Below, piece by piece: positions 17,980-26,074 of a DNA stretch of 64,000 nucleotides; positions within the stretch are counted from its first letter, which is position 1; each line of letters opens with the position of its first letter. Source of the DNA: Tautonia plasticadhaerens (GTDB lineage: Bacteria; Planctomycetota; Planctomycetia; Isosphaerales; Isosphaeraceae); contig NZ_CP036426.1 of NCBI RefSeq assembly GCF_007752535.1, positions 8,494,001 through 8,558,000 on the forward strand, given 5' to 3'. The notes below the pieces were generated by a model. It did not search any database. It was not told where the DNA came from and saw nothing but the letters and a program-made list of their open reading frames with translations. Position numbers and translations under genes: made by a program.

Positions 17980-19440
17980 TCAGGCCATCGGCAGGAGCCA
18001 GGCGCCGAGCATCGTCACGGCGAGGCCGGCCACGCCCATGATGGCGGTCATGGGGGTGACGGTCTTCAGGCCCTCGGCCTCGGTGAGGCCGGACATCTGG
18101 CAGATGACCCAGAAGCCGCTGTCGGCCATCCAGGCGACGGGCTTGGAGCCGCAGCCGATCGCCATCGCCAGGTAGACCGGGTGGCAGCCGAGGGCGCCGG
18201 ACTCGGCCAGGGGGGCGAGCACGCCGACGGCGGTGATCATCGCCACGGTGGCCGAGCCCTGCGCCGTGCGGACCAGGGCCGAGACGAGGAAGGCCAGCGG
18301 CAGGACGGCCATCGCCGAGCCCCCCCCGGCGAGCCGCTCGATCGTCTCGGCCACGCCCCCCTGGCGGATGGCGGCGCCGAAGGCGCCCCCGGCGGAGGTG
18401 ATGAGGATGATCACCCCGCCCCCGGCCAGGGCCGATCGGACGGCCTCGGCCAGCGAGGATCGCCCCATGCCGGGGCGGGCGGCGAGCGTGGCCAGGGCCA
18501 CGGCGGCGGCCAGGGAGAGGGCGACGTTCTTGTCCCCCAGGGTCCGGAAGGCCGGGGAGAGGGTTGAGGCCCAGGAGGGGACCGGGGCCCCCTCGCCGAG
18601 ACGATCGAGGTGGGTGGTGAGGGCGGCGTCGGCGGCGATCAGCAGAAAGGGGAGGACGATCGGGGCCAGGGAGAGCCAGAGGGGGGGGAGTTCCGAGTCG
18701 GGGCGGCGGATGACGGATTCGAGATCCTTGATCGAGAGGTCGGCCGACTCCCGAAGGGGGATGTCCATGCGTCGGTTCAGCCACCGGGCGAAGGCGTAGC
18801 CGGTCAGCGAGGCCGCCGAGCCGACGACGATCCCGGCCAGGCCCATCGTCAGCAGGTCGACCCCGAGTTCCCCGGCCACCAGCAGCGGGCCCGGCGTGGG
18901 GGGCACGAGCGAGTGCGCCATGGTGGCCCCGGCGACGATGGAGAGGACGTAGAGCAGGTAGTCCTTGCCGGTCCTCATCCACATGGCCTTGCCCAGGGGC
19001 ATGATCAAATAGAAGACCGTGTCGAAGAAGACGGGGATGGCCAGCACGAACCCGCTGGCCAGGAAGGCCAGGGCCGCCCTCCCCTGCCCCACCAGCAGGA
19101 CGGCCGAGCGGACGATCCGGTCGGCGGCGCCGCTGTCGAGCAGGCACTTGCCAACGATAGCGGCCATCGCGATCAGGATGCCGATGCCCGTGGCGGTGGA
19201 GCCGAACCCCTCGGCCACGCGGTCGGCCGGGGACGAGGAGGCGAACGACTCGGCCTGTTCGGCGGTCCAGTCCCCGGCGCCGAGCTTGGCCTCGGCCTGG
19301 GCCCGGAGGGTGGATTGCGGCGTCAACGCCGCCACGGTGAAGGCGGCCAACAGCAGCGCGAGGAAGGCGTGCAGGCGGAGCCAGAGGATCCCCAGCAGCA
19401 CGATGCCGACGGCCAGCAGGAGCGTCGAGACGGGATGCAT
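17980..19440 (-). CDS. GntP family gluconate/organic-acid permease
   Basis: A 486-residue inner-membrane permease with about twelve helices. Family motifs are SGFVLAIPVFFDTVFYLIMP, AHSLVPPTPGPLLVAGELGV, GGGVIILITSAGGAFGAAIR, RTAQGSATVAMITAVGVLAP and DSGFWVICQMSGLTEAEGLK. Known members import gluconate, idonate or D-serine with protons. No sugar-acid catabolic gene is nearby, so the substrate cannot be told. A second GntP gene lies directly upstream on the same strand, separated by a 183-base spacer with an inverted repeat. Confidence 0.9.
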   Translation of the reverse strand: MHPVSTLLLAVGIVLLGILWLRLHAFLALLLAAFTVAALTPQSTLRAQAEAKLGAGDWTAEQAESFASSSPADRVAEGFGSTATGIGILIAMAAIVGKCLLDSGAADRIVRSAVLLVGQGRAALAFLASGFVLAIPVFFDTVFYLIMPLGKAMWMRTGKDYLLYVLSIVAGATMAHSLVPPTPGPLLVAGELGVDLLTMGLAGIVVGSAASLTGYAFARWLNRRMDIPLRESADLSIKDLESVIRRPDSELPPLWLSLAPIVLPFLLIAADAALTTHLDRLGEGAPVPSWASTLSPAFRTLGDKNVALSLAAAVALATLAARPGMGRSSLAEAVRSALAGGGVIILITSAGGAFGAAIRQGGVAETIERLAGGGSAMAVLPLAFLVSALVRTAQGSATVAMITAVGVLAPLAESGALGCHPVYLAMAIGCGSKPVAWMADSGFWVICQMSGLTEAEGLKTVTPMTAIMGVAGLAVTMLGAWLLPMA

Positions 19441-19465
19441 GGGGGGCTCCGGGGGGAAACCGGGG

Positions 19466-19610
19466 GGATCTCACGCAGAGGCGCGGAGGCGCGGAGAAGA
19501 GAGGGGGAGGAGGGAAGCGGGAGACGGTTCGGTCATTGTTGATCCATGTCCCTGCCCCGGTTCGTCCTCCGCGCTCCTCCTCGTCGTCTCTGCGCCTCCG
19601 CGTGAGATCC
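19466..19610. repeat. Inverted repeat with CTCACGCAGAGGCG arms between GntP genes
   Basis: The left arm at 19466-19488 (GGATCTCACGCAGAGGCGCG...) is complementary, with two mismatches, to the right arm at 19588-19610 (CTCTGCGCCTCCGCGTGAGA...). The 99 bases between carry short purine-rich runs. The arm sequence is like the CGCAGAGACGCAGAG intergenic repeats scattered through many bacterial genomes. It fills the spacer between the two permease genes, so it may separate their transcripts. Confidence 0.65.
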
Positions 19611-19623
19611 CCGCTCCGCTCGA

Positions 19624-21333
19624 TCAGCCCAGCGAGGTGAGCGGCAGGGCCAGGGCCAGGAGCAGGCTGACGACTAGTCCGACGGTGCCGAGGACCAGCA
19701 GCAGCGGGGTCCAGCTCTTGAGGGCCTCGGCCTCGGTCAGGCCGCTCATCTTGGCGAAGACCCAGAAGCCGCTGTCGTTCATCCAGGAGCCGATCAGCGA
19801 GCCGCTGCCGATGGCGGTGGCGAGGTACGCCATGTTGTAGCCGAGGGCCGAGGAGCCCCCGGGGGGCAGCAGCGCGGCCATGATGCCGGTGGCGGTGATC
19901 ATCGCCACGGTGCTCGACCCCTGCGCCACCTTCAACACGGCCGAGACGCCGAAGCCGACGAGCATGAGGACCAGGCCCGTCGAGGCACCCCCCCCCGAGC
20001 CGTCGTCGCCGAAGGCCCCCTGGATCACGTCGCCGATGCCGGCCTCGCGGAGCATGGCGCCGAAGGCCCCGCCGGCGGAGGTGATGAGGATGATCACCCC
20101 GGCGCTCATCAGGGCGTGCTCGACCAGCTTCGCCAGGTCTTCGAGGCCGGTGCCGCGCTGGCGGACGACCAGCATCAGGGAGACCGCGGCGGCCAGCAGC
20201 AGGGCGAAGTTGGTGTCGCCGACGATCGAGGCGAAGTCGGAGGCCCGGCGCCGGGCGGTCTCCCAGTCGTGGCGTTCCAGGGCCGACTCGGGGACGAGGC
20301 CCTCCAGGACCAGGCGGTTGAGGTGCTCGACCTGGGCCTCGCTCTTGCGCGAGAGGTCCCCCTCGGCCAGGGCGGCCCCGGGGCCTCGGGGTGCGAGGAC
20401 CCGGGCGTTGAGCAGCTCGGCGACCGCCTCGGGATCGGACTCGGCCAGCCTCAGCTCGGGGACCAGCGGCGCGAGGCGGGAGGCGGGGGAGCCCTCGGGG
20501 GCGTCGGCGTCCAGGGCGGCGGCGATCGCGGCGGGGTCCCGGACCTGCGAGGCGGTGACGAGGGCGGCCCGCTCGGCGTCGGCGTAGGTGGAGAGGGCGG
20601 TGTTGATCGAGATCAGCAGGACCGGCAGCAGGACCGGCAGGGCGGAGAGGCCCAGCGGGGGCAGGGCGTCGTCGGGGGGTGGGGTGGGCTCCTCCATGCC
20701 CGAGATCGGCCGCATGGGGGTGGGCATCCTCCGGTCGGCCCAGCCGCAGAAGGCCAGCCCGGCGATCGCCGCCGGCAGGGCCACGGCGGTGCCGACGAGG
20801 ATCATCATCCCCTTGTCGATCCCCAGCAGGTCGGCCATCAGCAGCGGCCCCGGCGTGGGGGGGACCAGCGTGTGGGTGATCGCCCCGCCGCAGCCGATCG
20901 CCAGGACGTACTTCAAGTAATGCGTCCCCGTCCGTCGGTAGAGGGAGCGGCCCAGGGGCACCAGCAGGTAGAAGACGGTGTCGAAGAAGACGGGGATGGC
21001 CAGCACGAACCCGCTGCCCATCAGGGCGGTCGAGGCCCGCTTCTCCCCCAGGACCCGGAGGAAGGCGCGGACGATCCGGTCGGCGGCGCCGCTCTCCATC
21101 AGGCAGGCGCCGATGACCGCCGCCAGGGCGATGACGATGCCGATGCCGCCGGCCGTCTTGCCGAACTCCTCGGCCACCCGGGCGATCTTCGAGGCGACCG
21201 GCCCGGGGGACATCAGGCTGACGAGCATCGCCGAGGTGATCAGGGCGATGAACGCATTGAGGCGCAAGACCAGGATCATCCCGATGACCGTGGCGATGCC
21301 CACGGCCAGGATGATCAGCGGGTGGATCTCCAT
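19624..21333 (-). CDS. GntP family permease with a large internal insertion
   Basis: A 569-residue GntP-type permease with the same motifs as its neighbour: SGFVLAIPVFFDTVFYLLVP, THTLVPPTPGPLLMADLLGI, SAGVIILITSAGGAFGAMLR, KVAQGSSTVAMITATGIMAA, and NDSGFWVFAKMSGLTEAEAL. It is longer because a hydrophilic segment of about 120 residues, rich in Glu, Arg and Ala (from STYADAERAALVTASQ to RRRASDFASIVGD), splits the protein between the two helix bundles. That loop is short in ordinary GntP proteins. The ATG at 21333 begins the first helix directly (MEIHPLIILAVGIATVIGMI). Confidence 0.88.
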   Translation of the reverse strand: MEIHPLIILAVGIATVIGMILVLRLNAFIALITSAMLVSLMSPGPVASKIARVAEEFGKTAGGIGIVIALAAVIGACLMESGAADRIVRAFLRVLGEKRASTALMGSGFVLAIPVFFDTVFYLLVPLGRSLYRRTGTHYLKYVLAIGCGGAITHTLVPPTPGPLLMADLLGIDKGMMILVGTAVALPAAIAGLAFCGWADRRMPTPMRPISGMEEPTPPPDDALPPLGLSALPVLLPVLLISINTALSTYADAERAALVTASQVRDPAAIAAALDADAPEGSPASRLAPLVPELRLAESDPEAVAELLNARVLAPRGPGAALAEGDLSRKSEAQVEHLNRLVLEGLVPESALERHDWETARRRASDFASIVGDTNFALLLAAAVSLMLVVRQRGTGLEDLAKLVEHALMSAGVIILITSAGGAFGAMLREAGIGDVIQGAFGDDGSGGGASTGLVLMLVGFGVSAVLKVAQGSSTVAMITATGIMAALLPPGGSSALGYNMAYLATAIGSGSLIGSWMNDSGFWVFAKMSGLTEAEALKSWTPLLLVLGTVGLVVSLLLALALPLTSLG

Positions 21334-21670
21334 CGGCGTGCTTGCCTCCGACGGGCCCTCGCTCGCGGCGCCTGCGGTGCGCGCCGAGCCTCGCTCGGGC
21401 CTCCGTTCGATTCGACTGGATTGCCCCGGATCGGTTCGCTTCGGTCGACGGCCCGGACGGATGGAGACGGGCGCCGATCCCCCCCGGCCCGACCCGGCCG
21501 GGGGGCGGCGGATCGGGACCGACACTATCACGCCGGTCGGCCGGTCGCAAACACCCAGCGGCCCCGGCCCCGGGCCGGCCTTGGCGGTCGGCGGGGGGGC
21601 CTCGTAGAGTGGGAGTGCCGGGGCGGACCATCGGGGAATGGATCGGATCGGAGTGAGGGCACGACCAATC
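21334..21670. other. Divergent intergenic region before the DUF6702 gene
   Basis: A 337-base gap between the divergent GntP-type and DUF6702 genes. Expected to carry both promoters. It contains a short GC-rich hairpin-like stretch near 21370-21395 (GCGGCGCCTGCGGTGCGCGC) but no gene and no assignable promoter box. Confidence 0.4.
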
Positions 21671-22228
21671 ATGAGCCGACGTCAATTCATCGGGGCGCTT
21701 GCGGTTTCGGGGGCGTTTGCGGCCCTCGCGGGAGCCGGCCCGGGATCCGGGGCGTCCGCCGCGCACCCGTTCCACGTCACGATCGCCGAGGCGGATTACG
21801 ACGCCGAGTCCGGCATGCTGGAGGTCGCGCTGCGGATCTACAATCCCGGCGACCTGGAGGAGGCCCTCGGCCGGCGGCTGGGGGAGCGGGTCGACCTGGA
21901 GCGGACCGAGGACGTCGACGAGGCGATCCTGGCCTATTTGGAGGATTCGCTCGTCGTCGAGCGGCCCGACGGCGAGCGGGCGGCCCTGGCCTGGGTCGGC
22001 AAGGAGGTGACCGTCAAGACCGCCTGGCTGTACCTGGAGATTCCCCTGCCCGACGGCCCCGAGGGGGCGACCTTCACCAATTCCCTGCTCTTCGAGGTCG
22101 AGCCCGACCAGGTGAACACGATGGTCTTCGGCCGGGGCAAGGACCGCGCCTCGCTCCGGTTCACCCGGGACGACCCCACGCACACGCTCCGGAGACGGCC
22201 GGCGCCGGGGCCCGACGACGGGCGATGA
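21671..22228 (+). CDS. DUF6702 family protein with Tat-type signal
   Basis: A 185-residue protein. The N-terminus MSRRQFIGALAVSGAFAALA is a twin-arginine signal peptide. The mature part opens AHPFHVTIAEADYDAESGML and contains RLGERVDLERTEDVDEAILA, WVGKEVTVKTAWLYLEIPL and FEVEPDQVNTMVF, the pattern of DUF6702, a small exported beta-rich family of unknown role found in Bacteroidetes and Planctomycetes. The ATG at 21671 is preferred to one at 21638 because it begins the signal peptide and follows GAGTGAGGG. Confidence 0.78.
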   Translation: MSRRQFIGALAVSGAFAALAGAGPGSGASAAHPFHVTIAEADYDAESGMLEVALRIYNPGDLEEALGRRLGERVDLERTEDVDEAILAYLEDSLVVERPDGERAALAWVGKEVTVKTAWLYLEIPLPDGPEGATFTNSLLFEVEPDQVNTMVFGRGKDRASLRFTRDDPTHTLRRRPAPGPDDGR

Positions 22229-22405
22229 GGCGGGAGCCGGAACCCGCGATCGATCCTGGAGATCCGGAATCGGCAGGCTGGAACCCGGGGGGACCGGGCC
22301 GATACGATGGACCGGGCCGGAAGGCCCCGGCGGGCGTCGCCGGGTGCGGAGACGGGCCGGGCGATCGATCGAGGCCGGGGCGGGCGTCGGCAAGGGGGCG
22401 AGACG

Positions 22406-23767
22406 ATGGGCAGCGATCGGTGGGCGGTTTCGGGCGAGTCGCGGAGGGGATGGGGCCCGGCCCCCGCCGGGGCGGCGATGCTGGGGATCGCCCTGGCGAC
22501 GGCGACGGCCGGGGCGGCCTGGGGGACGGCGACCCGCCCCCAGGAGGAGCCCCCGGCCCCGGCCCCGGCCCGGCAGGAGCCGCCCGCGCCGCCCCAGGAG
22601 CCCGCCAGGCGCCCCCGGAGCGTCCCGAGGACCGTCCCGGAGAAGGCCGAGGGGGGCGGCCTCCGGCTGCCCCCGGCCGGGGAGACCCCCGAGGACCTGG
22701 CCGATCGTCCCGGGGCCGACCCGCTGGCCCCGGCCGGGGGGGGGGCGATGCGGGCCGGGGCCGACGGGGCCCGGCCCGACGTCCCGCCCCCGGCCCGGCC
22801 CCCGGCGGCGGCGACCGTCATCCCGGAGTGGCCGTTCCACTATGAGCTTACGCTGGCCGGGGTCGACGGCTCCCCCCTGGCGGCCCGGTATTACCCCTCG
22901 GAGCAGGGGGCGACGGCGGCGGTGGTGATGCTGGTCCACGACCTGGGCGCCGGCCGGTCGGCCAAGGACTTCGACGACCCGATCGCCGAGCTGGCGGGCC
23001 AGGGCCTCGCCGGGCACCTCCAGGAGCTGGGCTACGCCGTCGTCGCCGTCGACCTCAGGGGCCACGGCCAGAGCCCCTCGCGGGCCAGCCGGGGGGAGGA
23101 GGGGGCCAGCCCGAGGATGGTCGGCGACCTCCAGGCGGTCTACCGGTTCCTGCTCGACCGTCACAACCGCCGGGAGCTGAACCTGGCGAAGTTCGGCGTC
23201 GTCGGCCTGGGGACCGGGGCCAACCTGGCGGCGATCTGGGCGGCCACCCCCGGGGCCGCCGTCTCGATCGAGGGCCGCACCAGCGACCTCGCCGGGCTGG
23301 CGTTGATCTCCCCGAAGCCCGAGGCCGGCGGGCGGCCGATCGGCCCGGTCGTCTCCGGCCTGGCCCCCCGGGTGCCGATGCTGCTGGAGGCCGGGTCCAA
23401 GGACGCCGAGTCGGCCGACGCCGTCCGGGAGCTGGAGCCGGTGGTCGCCCGACAGCGGCTCAGCCGGGTCGACTTCATCGAGACGAGGCAGCCGGCCACC
23501 AACCTGCTCCGCTTCGCCCCCGACGCCACCAGGCCGCTGTTGAGCTTCCTCGACAACGTGGTGAAGATCCGGGCCGACGAGTGGGAGCCGCGCTACAACC
23601 TGGAGCCCGTCCTCTTCGCCAACGTCCGGGTCGTCAACCGGGGCGAGGAGCCCGCGGACGCGGCGCCCGCGGACGCGGCCGGGGAGCCGGTCGAACCCGA
23701 CCCGGCCCCGGCCCCGGTCGACCGGGACGCCCCGGCCGCAGCCCCGGGCGGAGGCCGGGATTCGTGA
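22406..23767 (+). CDS. Alpha/beta-hydrolase-fold protein lacking the nucleophile serine
   Basis: A 453-residue protein: an N-terminal hydrophobic anchor (AAMLGIALATATAGAAWG), a Pro/Ala-rich linker to about residue 130, then an alpha/beta-hydrolase fold with oxyanion segment VVMLVHDLGAG and VDLRGHGQSPSR. At the nucleophile elbow the sequence is FGVVGLGTGANLAAIWA, so the usual G-x-S-x-G is G-L-G-T-G with no Ser, Cys or Asp at the elbow. The His expected near the end is not evident either. Probably a non-catalytic scaffold or binding protein at the membrane. The tail has a tandem PADAA repeat. GGGGGCG precedes the ATG. The VOC gene starts 26 bases after its stop. Confidence 0.72.
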   Translation: MGSDRWAVSGESRRGWGPAPAGAAMLGIALATATAGAAWGTATRPQEEPPAPAPARQEPPAPPQEPARRPRSVPRTVPEKAEGGGLRLPPAGETPEDLADRPGADPLAPAGGGAMRAGADGARPDVPPPARPPAAATVIPEWPFHYELTLAGVDGSPLAARYYPSEQGATAAVVMLVHDLGAGRSAKDFDDPIAELAGQGLAGHLQELGYAVVAVDLRGHGQSPSRASRGEEGASPRMVGDLQAVYRFLLDRHNRRELNLAKFGVVGLGTGANLAAIWAATPGAAVSIEGRTSDLAGLALISPKPEAGGRPIGPVVSGLAPRVPMLLEAGSKDAESADAVRELEPVVARQRLSRVDFIETRQPATNLLRFAPDATRPLLSFLDNVVKIRADEWEPRYNLEPVLFANVRVVNRGEEPADAAPADAAGEPVEPDPAPAPVDRDAPAAAPGGGRDS

Positions 23768-23793
23768 GCCGGTCGCAGGGGGAGGCCCGTCCC

Positions 23794-24186
23794 GTGCCCG
23801 AGATCCTCGGCTCGACGTCGGTGCTGGCGGTCAACGACCTGGACGCCTCCCGGCGGTACTACGTCGAGGTGCTCGGCTTCGAGGAGACGAGGGCCGTCGA
23901 GGGGTGGTCATTCCTGCGCCGGGGGGCCTGCCGGCTGAGGCTCGGCCACTGCCCCGAGGCCAGGCCGATGTCGGACCCGTCGTGCATCGACCACTCCTGG
24001 TTCCTGTACCTCCCGGTCGACGACGCCGAAGGGCTGTTCGAGGAGTACCGGGCCCGGGGGGCGTCGATCTGGCACCCGATCGGCGACAGGCCCTGGGGGA
24101 TGCGCGAGTTCGCCGTCGTCACGCCCGACGGGCACCGGATCGTCTTCGGGCAGGACCTCGGGCGAGGCGGGCCGGACCCGGCCTGA
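23794..24186 (+). CDS. VOC (glyoxalase/bleomycin-resistance) family protein
   Basis: A 130-residue protein of the vicinal-oxygen-chelate superfamily: two beta-alpha-beta-beta-beta units, first STSVLAVNDLDASRRYYVEV with LGFEE, second with DHSWFLYLPVDDAEGLFEEY and DGHRIVFGQDL. Members bind metals or small molecules for isomerase, lyase, dioxygenase or drug-sequestering roles; the specific one cannot be read. There is no suitable ATG. The GTG at 23794 follows GGGGGAGG at 23778-23785, better than the GTG at 23764 that overlaps the previous stop. Its 3' half overlaps the tail of a convergent glycosyltransferase frame. Confidence 0.8.
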   Translation: MPEILGSTSVLAVNDLDASRRYYVEVLGFEETRAVEGWSFLRRGACRLRLGHCPEARPMSDPSCIDHSWFLYLPVDDAEGLFEEYRARGASIWHPIGDRPWGMREFAVVTPDGHRIVFGQDLGRGGPDPA

Positions 24187-25797
24187 CGTCGAGCCCCGGG
24201 GGCCGGGGAGGTCGGGGCGTCGGACGTAGATCGACATCGGGGGAAGTCCGGCGGCGGCGGCGGAGGCCGGCTCGACCCGGAGGAAGCGGTCGGGGGGGAG
24301 GGCGTCGGCCGCGGCGTCGAGCGCCCGGTTGAGGCCCGGCGCCGAGGCGAGCAGGCCGGGGGGGAAGGCGTCGGGGGACAGGACGATCAGGGCATCGAAC
24401 CGGGGGGCGAGGCGGGCGAGTTCCTCGGGGGAGAGGCGGGAGAGGTTGTGCGAGACGTCGCAGTCGGCGGGGTCGTCGCGCAGCTCGTTGACCAGGCCGG
24501 TCTTGCAGACGTTCCAGCCGGGGGAGTCTCCCACCTGGCCGATCCGACGGGCGCCGTGCCGGTCGACCAGCTCGTCGATCAGCGCCCCGACCTCCCAGCA
24601 GGTCGTCGTACGGGGCTCCCGGAGGAGCCGCATCCCGGAGATCCCCACGCCGAGCAGCAGCGAGGCCACGACCAGGCCCCCCAGGGCCCGGGGGGCCGGC
24701 GCGATCCCCCGGACCAGCCACCCCGAGGCGCAGACCGCCAGCGCCGGCCAGGCCGGCAGCAGGAACCGGGGGTCGAAGTGGGGTGTGAACAGCAAGACGG
24801 CCCCCCCGCCAGCTAGGCCGAGCAGGGTGATCCGGGAAAGCTCCGAGGCGGCCGGAGGCGAAGGCCCGGGCCGCCCCGACCCCTCCCCGTCCGGTCCTCC
24901 CCGCCTGGCCCGTACGGCCGCCGCCGCCGCGACCACCACCGCCATGCCCGCCAGCACGGCCCAGCCGGCCAGGTCTCCCGCGAGCAGGGATAGCCGGTGG
25001 TCGATGGGGGTCGAGTCCGCCCTCCCCTCGGCGAGGAGATTGTACCGCGCGGCCCGGGCCGAGAACCGCACGGCGTCCCCGGCGTTCTCGGCGTACCAGG
25101 GGCCCGCGATCGCCAGGCAAGGCGCCAGGATCCAGGCCCAGGCCCGGGCCTTGGCCGACCGGGGGAAGTCGCGCCGGGCGAGCGCCACCGCGAAGTACAG
25201 CCCCGGCGCGGGCAGCAGCAGGGCGACGGTCATCTTGGTCATCGCCGCCGCCCCCAGGGCGGCCCCCAGCAGCAGCGCCCGCCCCCGGGTCGGCCGATCC
25301 AGGACGAGGGCGGCCCCGGCGAAGGCCAGCAGGACCCAGAGGGCCATGAACGTCTCGACCATCACCTTCGCCCCGTAGGACAGCGCCAGGGGCGAGGCGG
25401 CCAGCACGAGCAGGGCGACCGGGGCGGCCCTCGGCCCGTGCAGGCGCCGGGCGAGGCCCGCGACGGCGAGCATCAGCAGGACGAAGGGGAGGACGGAGGA
25501 CAGGACGATCACCGTCGTCGGGCGGTGCCGCCCGGCCAGCAGGGCGGCCAACTCGATCCAGGCCACCAGCATCGGCGGCTTCGGCCCCTCCCGGAGCAAC
25601 TCGGCGAGCGCGGGGGGCCCCAGCTCCCGGGCCAGCCGGGCCAGGCGGAGGCCCCGCTGGAGGTAGTCGGCGTCGTCCCAGGCGAGGTTCCCCCGCCGGG
25701 AGGCGACGAATGCGGCCAGGGCCACACCGAGCCCGACGATCAGGGCGGGGGCGAGCAGCCGGGACCCCGGGGGGCCGGAGCGGGTGCCGGATGACAT
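23908..25797 (-). CDS. GT-C type (PMT/ArnT-like) membrane glycosyltransferase
   Basis: A polytopic protein of up to 629 residues with about 10-12 helices. The first outer loop carries NLAWDDADYLQRGLRLARLA, with the acidic pair typical of polyprenyl-phosphate-dependent GT39/GT83 enzymes; LSYGAKVMVETFMALWVLLA and HFDPRFLLPAWPALAVC are also family-like. It probably transfers a sugar from a lipid carrier outside the membrane. Natural-looking sequence ends about residue 533 (PMSIYVRRPDL); the remaining 95 or so residues are antisense to the VOC gene, because no stop occurs in frame until 23908. The protein may end earlier through a missed frameshift. Confidence 0.75.
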   Translation of the reverse strand: MSSGTRSGPPGSRLLAPALIVGLGVALAAFVASRRGNLAWDDADYLQRGLRLARLARELGPPALAELLREGPKPPMLVAWIELAALLAGRHRPTTVIVLSSVLPFVLLMLAVAGLARRLHGPRAAPVALLVLAASPLALSYGAKVMVETFMALWVLLAFAGAALVLDRPTRGRALLLGAALGAAAMTKMTVALLLPAPGLYFAVALARRDFPRSAKARAWAWILAPCLAIAGPWYAENAGDAVRFSARAARYNLLAEGRADSTPIDHRLSLLAGDLAGWAVLAGMAVVVAAAAAVRARRGGPDGEGSGRPGPSPPAASELSRITLLGLAGGGAVLLFTPHFDPRFLLPAWPALAVCASGWLVRGIAPAPRALGGLVVASLLLGVGISGMRLLREPRTTTCWEVGALIDELVDRHGARRIGQVGDSPGWNVCKTGLVNELRDDPADCDVSHNLSRLSPEELARLAPRFDALIVLSPDAFPPGLLASAPGLNRALDAAADALPPDRFLRVEPASAAAAGLPPMSIYVRRPDLPGPRGSTSGRVRPASPEVLPEDDPVPVGRDDGELAHPPGPVADRVPDRRPPGPVLLEQPFGVVDREVQEPGVVDARRVRHRPGLGAVAEPQPAGPPAQE

Positions 25798-26074
25798 ACC
25801 TCGCCTCCCCGCCCTCGATGCCGGGCCGGGGTCCGGGCAGGATCCCGAACGTCGGGCGATCCCCGCCGGGACCCTGGCGTCGGCGTTCTAACGGCATCGG
25901 CCCCCGACCGCAAGGCCAGTCGAGCCACCCCCGCCCGGGGGCCGACTCCGCCCGAGTGGGGGGGCTCTCGAGGCTCGTCCCCGCCGACCCCGGGCCGATC
26001 GCCCTGGACCGATCCGGGGGGATCGGCTAGCGTGCGGCGTCCGGGCTCAATCACCTCGGGGAGGAGGGGCGCTC

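Noticed and set aside
17933-23164. A minus-strand open frame of about 1740 codons covering both GntP genes and the alpha/beta-hydrolase-fold gene.
   Set aside because: It reads out of frame through genes with strong family motifs, with Arg/Gly/Pro-rich composition.
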